This document shows, one piece after another, positions 13,715 through 26,400 of a stretch of DNA of 64,000 nucleotides; position 1 is the stretch's first letter; each line of letters begins with the position of its first letter. The DNA is from Numida meleagris (Eukaryota; Chordata; Aves; Galliformes; Numididae). The stretch spans positions 58,276,433 through 58,340,432 of the forward strand of contig NC_034413.1 of the NCBI RefSeq assembly GCF_002078875.1. The letters run 5' to 3'. Made by a program: the position numbers and the translations under genes. The notes under the pieces were generated by a model that saw only the letters and a list, made by a program, of their open reading frames with translations, had not been told where the DNA came from and made no database searches.

Positions 13715-13911
13715 TCAGATGAAATATTCCTTTTTACTCTCATCCACAGCTTCCTGGAGAGCAGGGTCATTTTTCAAAGCAGCATCAGCGCTTTCAGCAA
13801 ACTCAGTTCCTTTGGCCTCATTGGTGTGGTAGGTGCCCTTATGCCTGTACATGTACCGGACCATCACAACCAGCAGGCAAATGAGGACAAATACCACTGC
13901 AGCTATCACAC
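13715..13911 (-). CDS. GYPC: Glycophorin C, last coding exon
   Basis: This exon encodes most of the membrane segment and all of the cytoplasmic tail of glycophorin C, a single-pass red-cell membrane protein. The tail ties the membrane to the spectrin-actin skeleton through protein 4.1 and p55/MPP1. The acceptor is tttcttctag, and the first two bases complete a codon begun in the preceding exon. The 64 residues read a hydrophobic stretch ([17 protein letters not shown]), then the basic juxtamembrane [17 protein letters not shown]. This matches the human GYPC protein 4.1 site almost residue for residue as I recall it. It continues through [12 protein letters not shown] and ends in the PDZ-binding EYFI before TGA. 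Neurexin/Caspr tails share [13 protein letters not shown], but Caspr2 ends EWLI. The middle of the tail ([15 protein letters not shown]) differs mildly from human. Confidence 0.96.
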
Positions 13912-16308
13912 CTAGAAGAAAAGTACTATTGTCAGTAATAAAATACAAGCAGCGTATTACAGGCAGGTATCACAACTTGAATTACTTGATAGGAAAAAAA
14001 TCTCCATAACATAAGATATTTACAGATTGTAATGGCTGAGGTTAGAAAGGGTTCTGAAAGGAACAAATTGAAGAACTCAGATGGGATATACATACTGCAG
14101 AAATGCAGGTCAAATTCTTGCTAGCTTTCTTTCAGTCAATAGCTTGATTTAGATGAATTCATTGGAACTGCAAGTTTATTCACAAATGAGCAATCCTGCC
14201 ATCCCTGTGGTAGTATATATCCAGGGGAGTACGCAGGCGGCCTGATCGTGCCCCACTGAGTGTGCTTAATTTCAGGAAGAGTAAAGGACACTGAACGTTT
14301 CTTAGGAGATATTCGACTAGTAGCAGGAGCCATGTTCCTGCAGTACTGCTTTCTGTTTGGGAGTTGTCACGTCATGTTATGCTCTAATTAAGAAAATCTT
14401 CTTGTAATGAACATGAAAGTGACACCTAGGAGGGATTATGGGTAGAACTTCTCCATCTCCTAGGCTAAGACTAATTATTATACCTGTGTTGACTGGGCAA
14501 AAATTTCTGTATGTAACCTAAATGTTCATGGGACTAAACAGTGAAGGAAAGCACTCCTAGTGAAGGAAAGTAAGTCCAGGCTCCAGGGATGGCTGTGCTG
14601 TGAACACCTTGTGTCCTTGCTTTGCAGAGTCTTTTCCTTTTTTTCATTTTCTACAGTGAAACATGGAAGTCCAGAGCAAAGAAGGCACCACTGACAAGTT
14701 CGTAGCTAAAAAATTACAAGCTATATACCCTTCCTCTCAAATCAAATCAATCCTTTAAGAATCCTGGAAATAAATAAGATATTACAAAGCTGATTTATTC
14801 AACTTCGATTTTTTCTTCTTTTTCTTTTAGCACTTTTATATAAGTTGGATGTTCTTCCAAGCTCTTTAGCTGCTGTTCTGTACAAGTACTTGATACTGAG
14901 CTGATTCTACATTCATGTGACTCCAGCACCAGGGGATTAAAGGAGTAAACTAAACATTATAGAAATACATATAGAAAAGCACCGAAATAGGGTATTCCTA
15001 GAAAAATCCCAAGTGTGGATTGTGAAGCTGCTGTGAGGATGCAGTGGGTAGGAACTCATCATACTGTAGGCATCTACAGTACAGAAGGCTCCATTTGAGT
15101 TAGTCCAATTGGGCTGCTTCTGCAGTCAGTGGACTGGAGGGGACGATTCCTCTTCTTCTAGAAATGAAAATCTGTGCTTGATCAGATGAATCATTCTCTG
15201 GAAATAAGTACTTTCCACAGTGACAATGAAGGCTGTGTAGTGAGTGTCTCTCTTCTGTTCCCTGTATTCAAGATATGAGTCAAGAGGGTATCTCCAGAGC
15301 TTTAGATTTAGGAGCATCAGTAAACTAAGTTCGGATGCTATATTGACATGAAGATGGGGAACTGGACAGAACATTAGCAAGGTGAATAGAAATAATAACT
15401 CTATCATAAAAAAATATGCCTGCAACATTATTCCACAGATTTTATGGTGCCTGATTCAGAAAAGTGAAGTTATTGCTATCAGAAATTAAACTGCTCATAC
15501 TGAGAACTTTAGGTTTACAGTGATATCTCAGTTGTGGTGGGGGTTTCATCAGTTTTTCGGGCTGGTATCCCTTGACACAAGAGGTTTTAATAGGCTTTAG
15601 GTATAGCACAATATTAATAAGCCTGAGGGACTAAGTACAAATCAATTTACCTGCTACTTGTTCATAGAAAGCTGAAATTAAAGTTACGTGAGATGGGACC
15701 TGAGGGAAATATAGCAGAGCCTCACCAATTTGCACTAATGATTGGTATACCCCCTTGTGAATAACTTAAATTAACGCGTTAGCATGGAAATGAACAAACA
15801 CAATAAAAGTAAAAAGACAGGGTTCTCTCTGTGAACATAGCTTTGCTCGTTTCTTCTGACAACTGTATTTAGTTTAAATGCATGAGGGATTTTTAATGGA
15901 ACACCAGGATAGGCTCTGTGGCATGTTCTGTAAGAATAAAGGGTCAGCTGGTGTGAGTTAGCCTGCTCAAATCAAAGACAGCACACCAATTTTGTATTGT
16001 ATGAAAGTCTTGGTCCAGGGAATGATGAGAAATATCAGAGGCTGACTTTGCTGCTAGTGGCTTGAATGTTTTGTTCTAAAAGGAGGAATGGATGGAGGTG
16101 GTATAGCTCAGTGGTTCATGCTCATTATCTTATCTCGTTATCTTTGCCAATAGCCCCTCTGGGAGTAAATTTCCCACTGGCCTAATTAACTCTAATTGTG
16201 CCGCTCCTGTTGTCTTGTCAGCAAAGTAAGAGTTCTGCAAAATGCAGGAAAGCAACCAACCTGCTGTTTTAATTCTAATGGTTCTGCTAAGTACAGCCAG
16301 CTTCCTAC
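13912..16308 (-). other. GYPC: GYPC intron between the last two exons
   Basis: About 2.4 kb bounded by a donor (GTAGGA, complement of 16303-16308) and an acceptor (ttcttctag). No further exon or repeat is recognised within it. The 100-codon minus-strand frame at 15126-15428 shows no coding evidence. Confidence 0.75.
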
Positions 16309-16359
16309 CTCCAATAACAGCCACATCTGCTCCAGCTGAGGAATTCTCTATGTCTCCAT
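16309..16359 (-). CDS. GYPC: Glycophorin C, penultimate coding exon
   Basis: A 51-bp exon with acceptor ctatttatag and donor GGAG|GTAGGA. It starts with two bases of a split codon and ends with one, so it fits the last exon (phase 1). The product GDIENSSAGADVAVIG runs directly into GVIAAVV of the next exon. This reproduces the human arrangement, in which the third exon ends MDIVVIAG just before GVIAAV. It carries one extracellular Ser-Ser pair and the outer edge of the membrane segment; NSS at residues 5-7 of the peptide is an N-glycosylation sequon. It was found by reading the minus strand, being too short to stand out as an open frame. An out-of-frame ATG at its first base gives only a three-codon frame. 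Confidence 0.9.
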
Positions 16360-18637
16360 CTATAAATAGATCAGAAGATACAAAAGTTAATTAAAGAAAA
16401 AGGACTTGGATCACATGTAGCAGCAGTGACTGTTCTAGCGGTGCTGTATTATTTTAACCTCTGAAACTCAGAACTTAAACAAGATCTCTCGTTAGCAAAA
16501 TGCATTTATAAAACATATCATTAGAATTGTCTGTTTTCTGTCACCATAACACTGGATAAAAAATAACTAGCACATTATGCAAACTATTGTGGTCCTCAGG
16601 GAAACACCTACTGTGTATTATGAGCGCTTACCTGTAACATCCTCCAGTGAATGATTAAATTAAGGCCATTCAGGTACTGTGATTACCCTCAGAAAGGCAG
16701 TTTTTTTGGGGAAAAAAAATGTTAGCACCTATTTACTTTTCTCTTTATGGCTCTTCAGTCTGTGGTCTGGATCTTGCAAATCAAATAAGCTCTATTGATT
16801 TTAATTACTACTTACTTGCCTGCAATATTCTGGTATTAATTTTAGCATTTACTTTTAATCTTACAATACATCATGTTATATGTATGGCTTAAAACACAGT
16901 CCTCATTTAGAGTAAATCTGAGTTTGGTTCTGATAAATCAAATTACTTTCTTTACTGGATTATAAATTCTTTAAAAAAACAACCCCAATTTTTCCAAATT
17001 GAAAGCTGGAGAGAAGCATTTGACCACATGGTTTTAAGGGGTAGGAAACTGGGTGGAGAAGCTGTAAGGTGCTGAAAGATTTTAATCTTAATTATAACAG
17101 CTGTTAGAAACAATCAAAATAGCTAATGAATAGGCAAAGTGTTTTAGAGGGGAGTGGAAAAGTAAACCTTAAGAAGCAGTGAGAATTTGTCTCTCCTTAT
17201 CTGATACAAACCTTCAGTGAAAGTAAATTCACACAGATGAGCATTTCCTAACTAGCATCTCTGTAGCTGATCAGCGTACAATCTTGTTTTTGGATCCTTA
17301 TCTCACACTGCTGGTATCAGCCCGTTTATTCCTGAATTATGTGTGTGTCTGGGAAGGTGATAAATTCCTGGGGTTTGTCCATGCTAGTTTTATGACAGGA
17401 CGCTCTATTTATTATTGTATTGTTTATGCGATTCTAAATGCCGTTGGTTTGCTAACAAGGCAAGTAGCTTTAGGTGAGTTGTTTTTTATTTTTTATTTTT
17501 CCTTATTAGTATATACGACAGATAGAAAAGTTCTCTTGAAAACCTAAAAATGGTAATTCCAAATCCTCTCATAAATTCAACAGTGGCACTGTGGCTGACT
17601 CTGGCTCTTCTTTTGCTAGATCTGTGACAGACCATGAAAGGAAAAAAACTCTCAGGAGCTTTCTTCTTACTCACGGCCAGTTTCATTTCAAACTGATGAG
17701 ATTCAAAAAATTCATCAAATGCATCATGGTCATGTGAAGTGCTTTTTCTGGAAAGGAGGAGACCTTTTCTCTCCCGCAGAGGTTCTTCCCACATTTTCTT
17801 CCAGCTAAACGCTGATGGAAGGATTGGGCACGCCTTGTGTAATTTAGAAACTCTAATTATGTCTACTTCCATTCAAAACCCGTGTGCCTCAGAAGAGATT
17901 AATTACTTCAAGGTCAAACTGTACAGTAGTTCTTAATACAACAAATATATACTGTGTGCCAAAGAAGCAAGCTCCTCTATAACAATCAAATACTTAAAGT
18001 TGTGAATTCTAAAGTACTTTCCTAGCTACACAGCTTGCTTCCAAACATTAATTCTGGATCAAATCATTATCCCTTTAATTATAAAAAGGTATGCAAGTAA
18101 CTGTCAGCTCTTTTCTGTTCTTCCCATGTGTCTCTCAGGCTCAGATAACAAGCAGGTGCCTTATCTCTGGTACTTTGCACCAAAGTGCTTCTTGATAATG
18201 GATTACAGTATCATCAGTCTGCAGAAAAGTTTTCTTTTCAGTACAGTACTTCCTAAGTTTTCAGAAGAATGCTAGTCCCGTCTTGAGCTATTGTGTAGTT
18301 AGCAGTTAATCAGACGATGTTCTGCTGTTCAGCAAATTGCTAGCAGTGTGATAAAACTTCACTCAGCATAGCTCTCATTTTACTGCAAGTGTGTGTGAGA
18401 GTCCTACTTTTCCTTGGTGTGCCCGATTTTACCACAGGATGGGTTTGCTGTCCTCTCAGCTGTCCTTGGCTGGGTTTTGCTGCAACCTCTGGAGTGCCAG
18501 GACACTCCACCTACCAATGATCAGAATTTTCCAAGGTCTGCTCCCCAGATCAGTTATGAAGCAAGGATAAGGGAGGGCATACAGGGACCCTTAGTACCTG
18601 TCTCAAAGCCCTTAAGATTTTGCTTTGTCCAAAACAA

Positions 18638-18756
18638 AGAACAGGCTGCCCAGGGAAGTGGTGGAGTCACCATCCCTGGAGGTGTTCAAGACAAAGAGTA
18701 AATGTTGCGCTGGGTGACATGATCTTACTGGTCTTTCCAACCTTAATGATTCTATG
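18638..18756 (+). mobile_element. CR1 LINE, 3' end fragment
   Basis: Sense CR1 3' end, from 'acaggctgcccagggaag' through 'ccatccctggaggtgttcaa' to 'ccaaccttaatgattctatg' at 18756. It is opposite in orientation to GYPC. Confidence 0.93.
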
Positions 18757-18770
18757 GGAAATAGGAATGT

Positions 18771-18890
18771 GATACATGGCAGATACGATTTAGCGGTGGG
18801 TTGTTCGGTTAGTATGGTTAGGTTGAGGTTGGACTTGATGATCTTGAAGGTCTTTTCCAACCTAAGCAATTCTGTGATTCTACGGCAATA
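18771..18890 (+). mobile_element. Second adjacent CR1 LINE 3' end fragment
   Basis: Immediately after the previous copy the same CR1 3' terminal segment appears again. It reads 'ggttggacttgatgatcttg', then 'ggtcttttccaacctaagc', and ends with two degenerate octamers (attctgtg, attctacg). It is a separate, more truncated insertion in the same orientation, or a local duplication of the end. Confidence 0.88.
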
Positions 18891-19907
18891 CAATAATATT
18901 TCTAGGAGGAGGGAAGGTATCAGTATCATTCAAGATTCTAGTGGTATCACCTTTCACAAAAAATGACTAAAGAAAATAAGACCATTTTCCCAGAGTAGAG
19001 GTGAAACAACAGCCACCATCCAGACCATCTTACTCCTTCTTTGTCAACTCCTTAGCATGCAGAGCACTCAAAAGTCTGTATTTCAGTAACTGCTGTTGCA
19101 CCTGTTTTGGTTATTTTCCTTTGTTTCAAGGACATATTTTGTTATCTACTGCTAAACTGTCCTTGCAAAACTTCCTCTCACTGTTTTACTGGCCCTTGTC
19201 CATAGCTGCAATCTGATCTCAAATGTGTTTAGACAGTGTTGTTATTTAGTGCCATTGGTTACCATGACACGTTGAAATCAAACGAGCAAGGGAAAACTTG
19301 TTTTTCATAAAAACCTTGGCCATCGGAATGGGTTGCCTAAATCAAGAGTACAACATACAAATCAAATTGCCTGTTGTTGGAAAGGTAAGTTTCTAAAAGC
19401 CAGAATGAAGGGGGAAAATGCTTTTGTGCCATGACCTGAAATTCATCAAATTCCGGTTCTGTCCCTAAGCTTACAGATAAGATTTTGCAGTAGAACAACA
19501 ATTGCTACCTGCCTCATCCTCATCAATCAAATCATGCCGAGAAGGCAGCAGCCTCTGAAAGCCCTAGGAAATTTTCTGAGTCTGAAATACTGCAAGTAGA
19601 TCTCTGGCTTAGCACTTCCAAGGTGAAAAGACAGTACAACTAGCTTTCACATTAATGTAACCAGTGATTATTTTTCCAGTGAATTCCAGTGAATTGTTAA
19701 ACCTTCTCCTCTAGGCATGATTTTCCAGTAAAACTTGTCTTTTATTAATTTTGATAGTTCTTCTATTTCAAACTGCTCTTGTTCAGTTTTTTGCCGAGGA
19801 ACGCTTGTTTGAAGAAGACAAGTCCAGCAGTGAAAAAGTTTGAAGTTCAACACTCTCCTTATTTTGTTAAACACTTTTCCTGGCAGTTGTGACAGTTTCT
19901 TTTTATC

Positions 19908-19970
19908 AGATGAACTTGATGATCCTTGTGGGCCCCTTCCAACTCAGGATGTTCTATGATTCTGATTCTG
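19908..19970 (+). mobile_element. CR1 LINE, very short 3' end
   Basis: Only the terminal 60 bp of a CR1 element: 'gatgaacttgatgatccttg' to 'ccttccaactcaggatgttc', then 'tatgattctgattctg' octamer remnants. Confidence 0.85.
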
Positions 19971-22911
19971 CTGTGTAATCCATATGGACAACCTGATGGG
20001 ATAACATATACCTTAACTCAGACTTCTCAGTGTCTCTCATTTCCTATGATAAAGCTTCAAAGTTGGATGAGTGTTTACTGCTCTGCAGTATTGAATATAT
20101 AAAGAAAAGTCTGAGCTTACAACCTTACAACTTACATTGTAATGAATCTTTTACAGCCATGGTTCAGTTATACTGCTGTTTTGGAGTGGATGAGTCAAGC
20201 TGAATAAGTATACAGATACCTACGTGTGATAAGCTGCTTTTGCAATATAATTTACAAAGCCACTTGAAACTATTCAAGCAGCACTGCTGCTGCTCCTGCC
20301 TTTCAGGGTTTTCCTGCCCACAAGCTTATGCTTCTGATTCATAGAAACCTATGCCAACCCTTATCACGATGCTCCATTGCTGCCTGCTTGTGGTTACAAT
20401 CTCAGAAATCTTGGCTGCTAAGTTACACTTAAGTTGGTCTCTAAGTGCTTCCTTGGGCAACCCGTTTTCTCTCTTGATATGCATGTTTGTTGCATAAGAA
20501 ATACTTGAAATTCATTCAATCCACCCAAATGATGAACTGAGCTTGTTAGTGCAGCCCTTCCCTTCTTAGGACTTTCTTTGGCATGCAAGCTAGGAAACAC
20601 ACTGTTCCTCTTTAATTAGGCTCATGTTACTTCTGTATGAAAAACACTGCTGCCGGTCGGTCTCTTACAGGTGAGCAACAACCCAGCTTGAGTTTAGTGT
20701 CCATGGATATTCTTCGCAGAAGCCACCCCAGATACTGACTACAGGTCAAGCGATGAGTGAGCAGTCTGTAGGCTGAAATGTACCTTGGGAATTCAGCTAC
20801 TTAATGTTTAATGGTTTTGCCTTAAGTATTCATAGAAGCTATCTGCGGACTTTCGATAAACAGGAGATATGTTCAAACTGAATAAGATCCAGTTCATGAT
20901 TCAGCCCACATATAAATGGAGTTGAGAGAAAGATTTTACCTCTTTATCGATTGATCTTTCATACATCATAGATCTGAAAGAACTTTAAAAGTAACTTGAG
21001 ACTAATGAAACGCACTTTACTCTGCAATACCTACAAGGAGTCTACCATACTGTCTTTTCTTTTTGGTGTCAATTGACATAATACAAGATATCATTCAAAT
21101 CTTGCCTTATTTTAAAAAGGTCTTAATTTTAAAGGGTGACTGCATTTTTATCTAAGGAATTTGAGTGGGGTTTCAAAACCATTAATCACTGCTTCTGCTG
21201 AAGATGATAGTACACTGCTTGATTGGATTCAGTAACATATTTTAACTTTTATTCCCTCAAGACCACTCCTTTTGACTGTAAAGGCAGGTCTTAGTGTATC
21301 TGTTGCCATTACTGACGCAATTAGTATTTAGTATTGATAATCTAGTGAAGTCTTGCCATCTCCCTTGTTTATGAAAGTGTTGTGTGTCCGCCTTGCACTT
21401 TGGCTTATGTTTGTGCTTTGCCAACACATTGCGTTCATGAGAAAATCATTAATCTGTTAACCTTAGCATACTGATTTAATTTACAAGCTATAGTTAGAAC
21501 TAGTTCTCTACAGCTGCATGTGTAAAATGAGAACAAACTTCTGAAAACTTAATGTTAAAAGTATGTTAATTGGTTAAGTTGCTCCATGGCCTGTGTTATG
21601 ATATCAGATGCATCACACTGAGCTTTTCCTACATTAAAAAAAAAAAAGTAATTTCCTATTTTAATACTTGCAGTAAGTGTGTAGTGCCCAGCCAGAGCTG
21701 GCATCTCTTATCCCAAAGGGTCATCAGTCTGAACTCATCAATTTAACACATTCTGCTGAAAAGGCCATCAACATCTCCCATTAGATAATGAAACACATCA
21801 AGGCTGTTCTTTCAGAATTAAGGAGCAGATTCTCATCTGTTAATCTGGACAAGAGACAGAATAATTTGGCTGTCATTTATATAGTAAATTATTATAATGA
21901 TAATAATGGTGAGATACAACAGCCACATGATCTTTTGGGTAAGTAAATGGCCCGTGTGCCACATTTAAGTTAAATAATGCAGATAAAAAATATCTACAAT
22001 ATAAAAATGGACCATGCCAAATCCCTTTTCTATCCTAGCTACTAAGTACTTTGTCATTAATTCTGAGAAGGAAAAGTCCAGTCTTGTTCAGTTAAAGTCA
22101 AGGCTTGTACAAGAGTTTCCAAACTGTAGAATTCAGTGAGGAATAAAGGGCATTACTAAATTAGTTTAATTACATTAGCGTTGCCACATAATTTTAGCAG
22201 CTCACATTTGATTTTGGCAATGGCATCACTGACTTAGTTTCTTCTTCTTTTGTTAAACTGAATTCCACTTGGTGTGTGGGGAAAATCAGAGATAGAAATT
22301 TTGTCAAACAAGTAGAGTTATGATACACTTAATGATAAGAGGGAGAATGGAGAAAGTGTTCATGAAATATGGGAAATAATTTGAATTGCAAAAGATAAGG
22401 ATTTTCTTAAAACTGAATACATAGTCTACATTTTGCAATAAAAATTTTGTCTAAAAGTTAAGTAATTTGTTTAAAGGGCTGCATAATCTAAACAAAGCAC
22501 AGATTTTTTTAACTAAGTTAAACTTTTCTGTTTATCTCCAAAAAGAACTAATAAAAACCCCCTTCAGTTTGAGCCACATGTATATATACATACACATAGT
22601 TTTACTTTCACGTAGTAGAGACTTACGTAGAAGTAATTTAGCTCCTTTGCTCAAAGTGGCTGAATATCAACCACTTATTCTGATGTCAGTTAAGCACAGT
22701 ACATCCAGTACAACCATCTAAACGTCTTTTTCCCCTTTAGAAGGGGCAGATTTTTCCTGCACAAGAAAATTGGCTCACAGTTGAAATGCACATCTTGCTG
22801 GGGAAGATAAATTGATCTGTTATTGCTTCATTAAAGAAGGAGTGACAAATGGGGTAAGAATCAATCCAGAAGCTATGGTCCATTATCAGACAGTATTCCA
22901 GTATGTGTTCT

Positions 22912-23440
22912 TGTCAACGGTTTACGGGCGTTCGGCCCGGTTCCGTGACGAAGGGGACGGGGGATCCACGGGTCCACGCCCCGGGAAAAGGGAAAAGGGA
23001 AAAAAGGGTAAGGAGATGGCCCTGAGAGCAAAGAACAGCAGCAACAATCTGAGGAGAAACAAACTAATTTACTAAATAAGATATCGGAATGCAAAACAAC
23101 ACACTATAATACAATATAATTACAATTTAAGCTGATAAATCCAATACAGAGAGAGAATGTCCCAAAATCAAGGTAGGCCTTACTCTACTACCGACGATAA
23201 GACGGCTGGAGAGCGAGGTGCTGCCAAGACGAGCGATGGGCGGAAAAAGGGACGAGGTCTCATGATCTGCAAGCTTTTATACTGCGAGCTTTTATCTTTT
23301 CCCTCCGGCTGGAAAATGGTAACAGAGGAGCAAAGTACTGTGGGGAATGTAGTAGTCCTTCTCTTCTGAGAACCAGGTACATTCACTACATGATGTTATG
23401 ATGTGGAATACCAACAACCGAAAATCACAAAACCATGACA
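22912..23440 (-). mobile_element. Solo LTR of an endogenous retrovirus
   Basis: A 529-bp unit starting TGTCAACGGTTT and ending AAACCATGACA, i.e. TG...CA with inverted ends. It is flanked by a 5-bp target duplication with one mismatch (gttct before, gtcct after). Read on the minus strand it has a U3-like part, a TATA box (CGCAGTATAAAAGC, complement near 23274-23287) and a downstream GC- and CpG-rich end, so the LTR points the same way as GYPC. No gag, pol or env sequence flanks it, so it is a solo LTR left by recombination. Its CpG richness contrasts with its surroundings and suggests a fairly young insertion. The short open frames in it are not genes. The family name was not determined. Confidence 0.88.
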
Positions 23441-26400
23441 GTCCTTCCACCTCCCCATTCCTCATTAGAACAGAGAGTTTATTTTTGAGGGAACTATTGA
23501 AAGAAACACTAAATATCCAGAGAATTTGCCAAATAATTTATGCCTCCAAAGTCAACAACTTCAGGCTCTAGTAATTTTTGCTGAATCAAAATGGGAACAA
23601 AACAGCCGTTTTCTCATTCACTGAGATCAAAGTAATGTGCTGAATGGAAAGGAATCACTGGCTTAATTGATTAACCACTGCAAATGTTGCAAATGATCAC
23701 GGGTAATCAAAGTAGCTGCAGATGGATATAGTGAAAATCCTTCTGACAACCTGTAACAGATACTTAGGTCAGTGCAATGTGCGCTAAACTTTGCATATTA
23801 GAAACATAAGTGCAAAAATTTGAACCTTTCAGTGGAAAGTCAGCAGCTAAGAGATCTTTTAGGAGAAGAGGTATTGATAATTCCTTCACTTGTGTAAATG
23901 GTTACATGATGTATTCAGAGAGTTTGACTGCTAAACTGTGTGTAATTATTTACCAAGATATTTTTTAATGTGTACCTAACAGGTCTACCAGCCTCAGTCT
24001 TGATTCTCAGGACATTTGATGGTGTCAGCAGACCATAAGGTGATCTCCATATTTCCTCACATTTCTGAGCTTGATTTTATAACCTTAACAACTCCTTAAG
24101 ATTTAGATTACGTCTGAAACACAGTTTTTCTAGATGTGGTATGATTCAAGACAAACATTAGCCAAAATTAGTCCCCTCAACTAAGACAAGCAGACCTGTT
24201 TTTTTAAAATATTTCCATCAAATATATTTGGCATAATTTTTGCCCCGACTTTCTCTAGGGATATAGCTGTTCTTGCTCTGTACCTATCTATATGTCCTTA
24301 CAACCTTTGGAAATTTTCAGCTTTTGAAGGAAGAGCAGGCAAAGACAAGCACTTTACCTCAATTTCCATGAAAACCGTAGGCTGGAGAGAAAAAGACCAA
24401 GTGAGACCAGCAGTGAAGGAAAGGCAGCGAGGTCTCAGCAATTCTAAGCTCCGTTTAGCAGCAGCTGGTTGACCAGTCACCACATGCTTTCCAGTGGTCA
24501 TGCGTGTAGGTAGATAGGAGCTGCAGCAATGTCCTTTCCCTTCCCAATCTGAGATGCTGTGGAAGTGAGCCGATGTATGCGGTGGTGGGATTTAGGGGAC
24601 AGGGACATAAATGTAAGAGTGTTTCACTGTTTCTGCTGCTAGCAGAAAGCTTGTTCTAAGAAACACTGATGTGAAAGGAAAGAAATGTGACCACTAGTTT
24701 ATTAAGGCTGCTAAATGTCTGTTTCTAGTTTTGAGATGAAAAGGCTTGACCTTGTGCTTAAATTACAGGTGATATGACCTAGAAATCATCTAGAACCTGG
24801 TGAGAGCCTGCAGTTACGTACAAAGATATTATCCTGACAATCTGAAGAATTTAGTGCCTAGCTACCTTCCTTAGAAAAGTATAGTAATTTTCCCAACATG
24901 GGCAGGTTTCTTCGTTTATTCGTTCTCACCACCAGTCGTTTGTTGCAAAGTGGTTCTACAGGTGATAATTCTTGGAAACAAGAGCTGTCTGTACTGCATC
25001 CCCTTGCTTATTTGGTATGAACTGTGTTCAGCTACATCCAATTCCTCCACCACTGCTAGCCTAAGGCACTGTTTGCAAAGCACTGCAAGTAGAAATGTCA
25101 GGATGTTTAGCATATGCTCTTTAGGGAAACAGAGATCTTTCATGGAACACTGATGAGGCTAGTATTATTAATGGAGATATCTGCAGTGGAAAGTTTTCAA
25201 ATGCTTTAAATATTGAACATATTAAACGAAGAAAAAAGACATATTGAAACACCTGAGAAACTTGCAAGGCAAATAATAGCTCAAGGCAAGAACACTTCCA
25301 ATTTCCAAGGATTCTGCAATGAATATGCAGATTTTTTTTGCATATCTGCTGCATTTAAATAGAAAAGGCCTGTTTCATTATCTGAAAAGCATTTATGCAT
25401 CAGTCCAAGCTGTCTGAATTGAGTTGAGCAATTTTAGCGAAACTTCTTTAGCATCTATCATTCATTTGAGCAATTCTGGACAGAGTGTGCAATAATTGTT
25501 GAAAAAAAAGAAAGAAAGAAAAAATTCTTGCTTGTCTATTGTTTTTGGACAGTTGTCTAGCATTATATGACAAATAGCGTATTGAAGATTATAACAGCTG
25601 AGCATAAAAAGCCTGAACTGAGGACACGTACAGAATATTTTTCATTGCAGGACTTATACTGTTGTGAGATTCATTAGAAACTCATTAATAATGTTCCTCT
25701 CTCTTAAAGAAGAGTGAACAGTCAGTAGCATGTAGGTGGAGAGATAATAACCAGCTTGGTGAGACATTTGACCACTGGAAAGGAGTCTATGTTGATCTAT
25801 GCTGTCTTCACTGGTGCTGCAGAGAGGACACCACTTGCAGGGAAGTCAATGCAGCTCTTGCAGAGGTGTGATGAACCCTGGGGGAAGGGGTGGGAATTTC
25901 TCTTCCCATCAACTAGGAAGCTAACCTAGAAGACTAGCTTAGATTAGAGGCCTAGGTTTCTGGAGATCAGGGAAAATAAATACCAACTATTACTGTTAGC
26001 ATTGTTCAGCCATCCCTTTCCAAAACCAGCGCCAAGGGCTTAGCCTTTCTTAATGGTAATCAGAGGTTTTTCATAAAGCTTTTGACATGTGCTGGTCATC
26101 AGTACTAGATCTCTCTCCAACAGATGCTTAAACAGTGTTGTATGTCTCTGCATTAGGCCTACTATCTTGCAGCCATACTTTCTGAAGCAAACTTATCTTG
26201 CTTAAATTGGATGATAGTACATTCCTAAATTGAAGAAAATCCTATTCAGGTTCATCTTCTAGTAAGGAGTAATTTTTGTGTTACTTATCACTTGATTGGC
26301 TCTATGTAGAAATGTTGACTTTCATACAACTTGGAGGACCATAATAATCTCTGAGGCTTCTGCTTCTCTTTCAAATCTGGTTGAAACTGGTTAGTGGATA

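Noticed and set aside
13715..13911. C-terminal exon of a Caspr (CNTNAP) family gene
   Set aside because: The [13 protein letters not shown] motif is shared, but the tail ends EYFI. The membrane segment, the rest of the tail and the short preceding exons fit glycophorin C. No laminin-G or EGF exon was found upstream.
16096..16125. tRNA-like A box (tatagctcagtgg)
   Set aside because: No B box (GGTTCRANNCC) or cloverleaf follows within 80 bases, so it is neither a tRNA nor a recognisable tRNA-derived SINE.
16631..16676. GYPC exon ending at a good donor (ACAG|GTAAGC) just upstream of the penultimate exon
   Set aside because: The frame required to join the exon at 16359 is closed by a TAA nearby, leaving no workable acceptor.
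17486..17872. 128-codon minus-strand open frame
   Set aside because: Its length is within chance for this amount of AT-rich sequence. It has no splice sites, no family motif and a low-information ending.
22812..23386. Open frames over 22.8-23.4 kb
   Set aside because: They lie within or across the solo LTR, which does not encode protein.
24358..24381. 24-bp minus-strand microexon with strong acceptor (tttttctctccag) and donor (GAG|GTAAAG)
   Set aside because: In the phase needed to join the GYPC exons it contains a stop, so it cannot be part of the GYPC coding sequence. It is likely a decoy splice pair.
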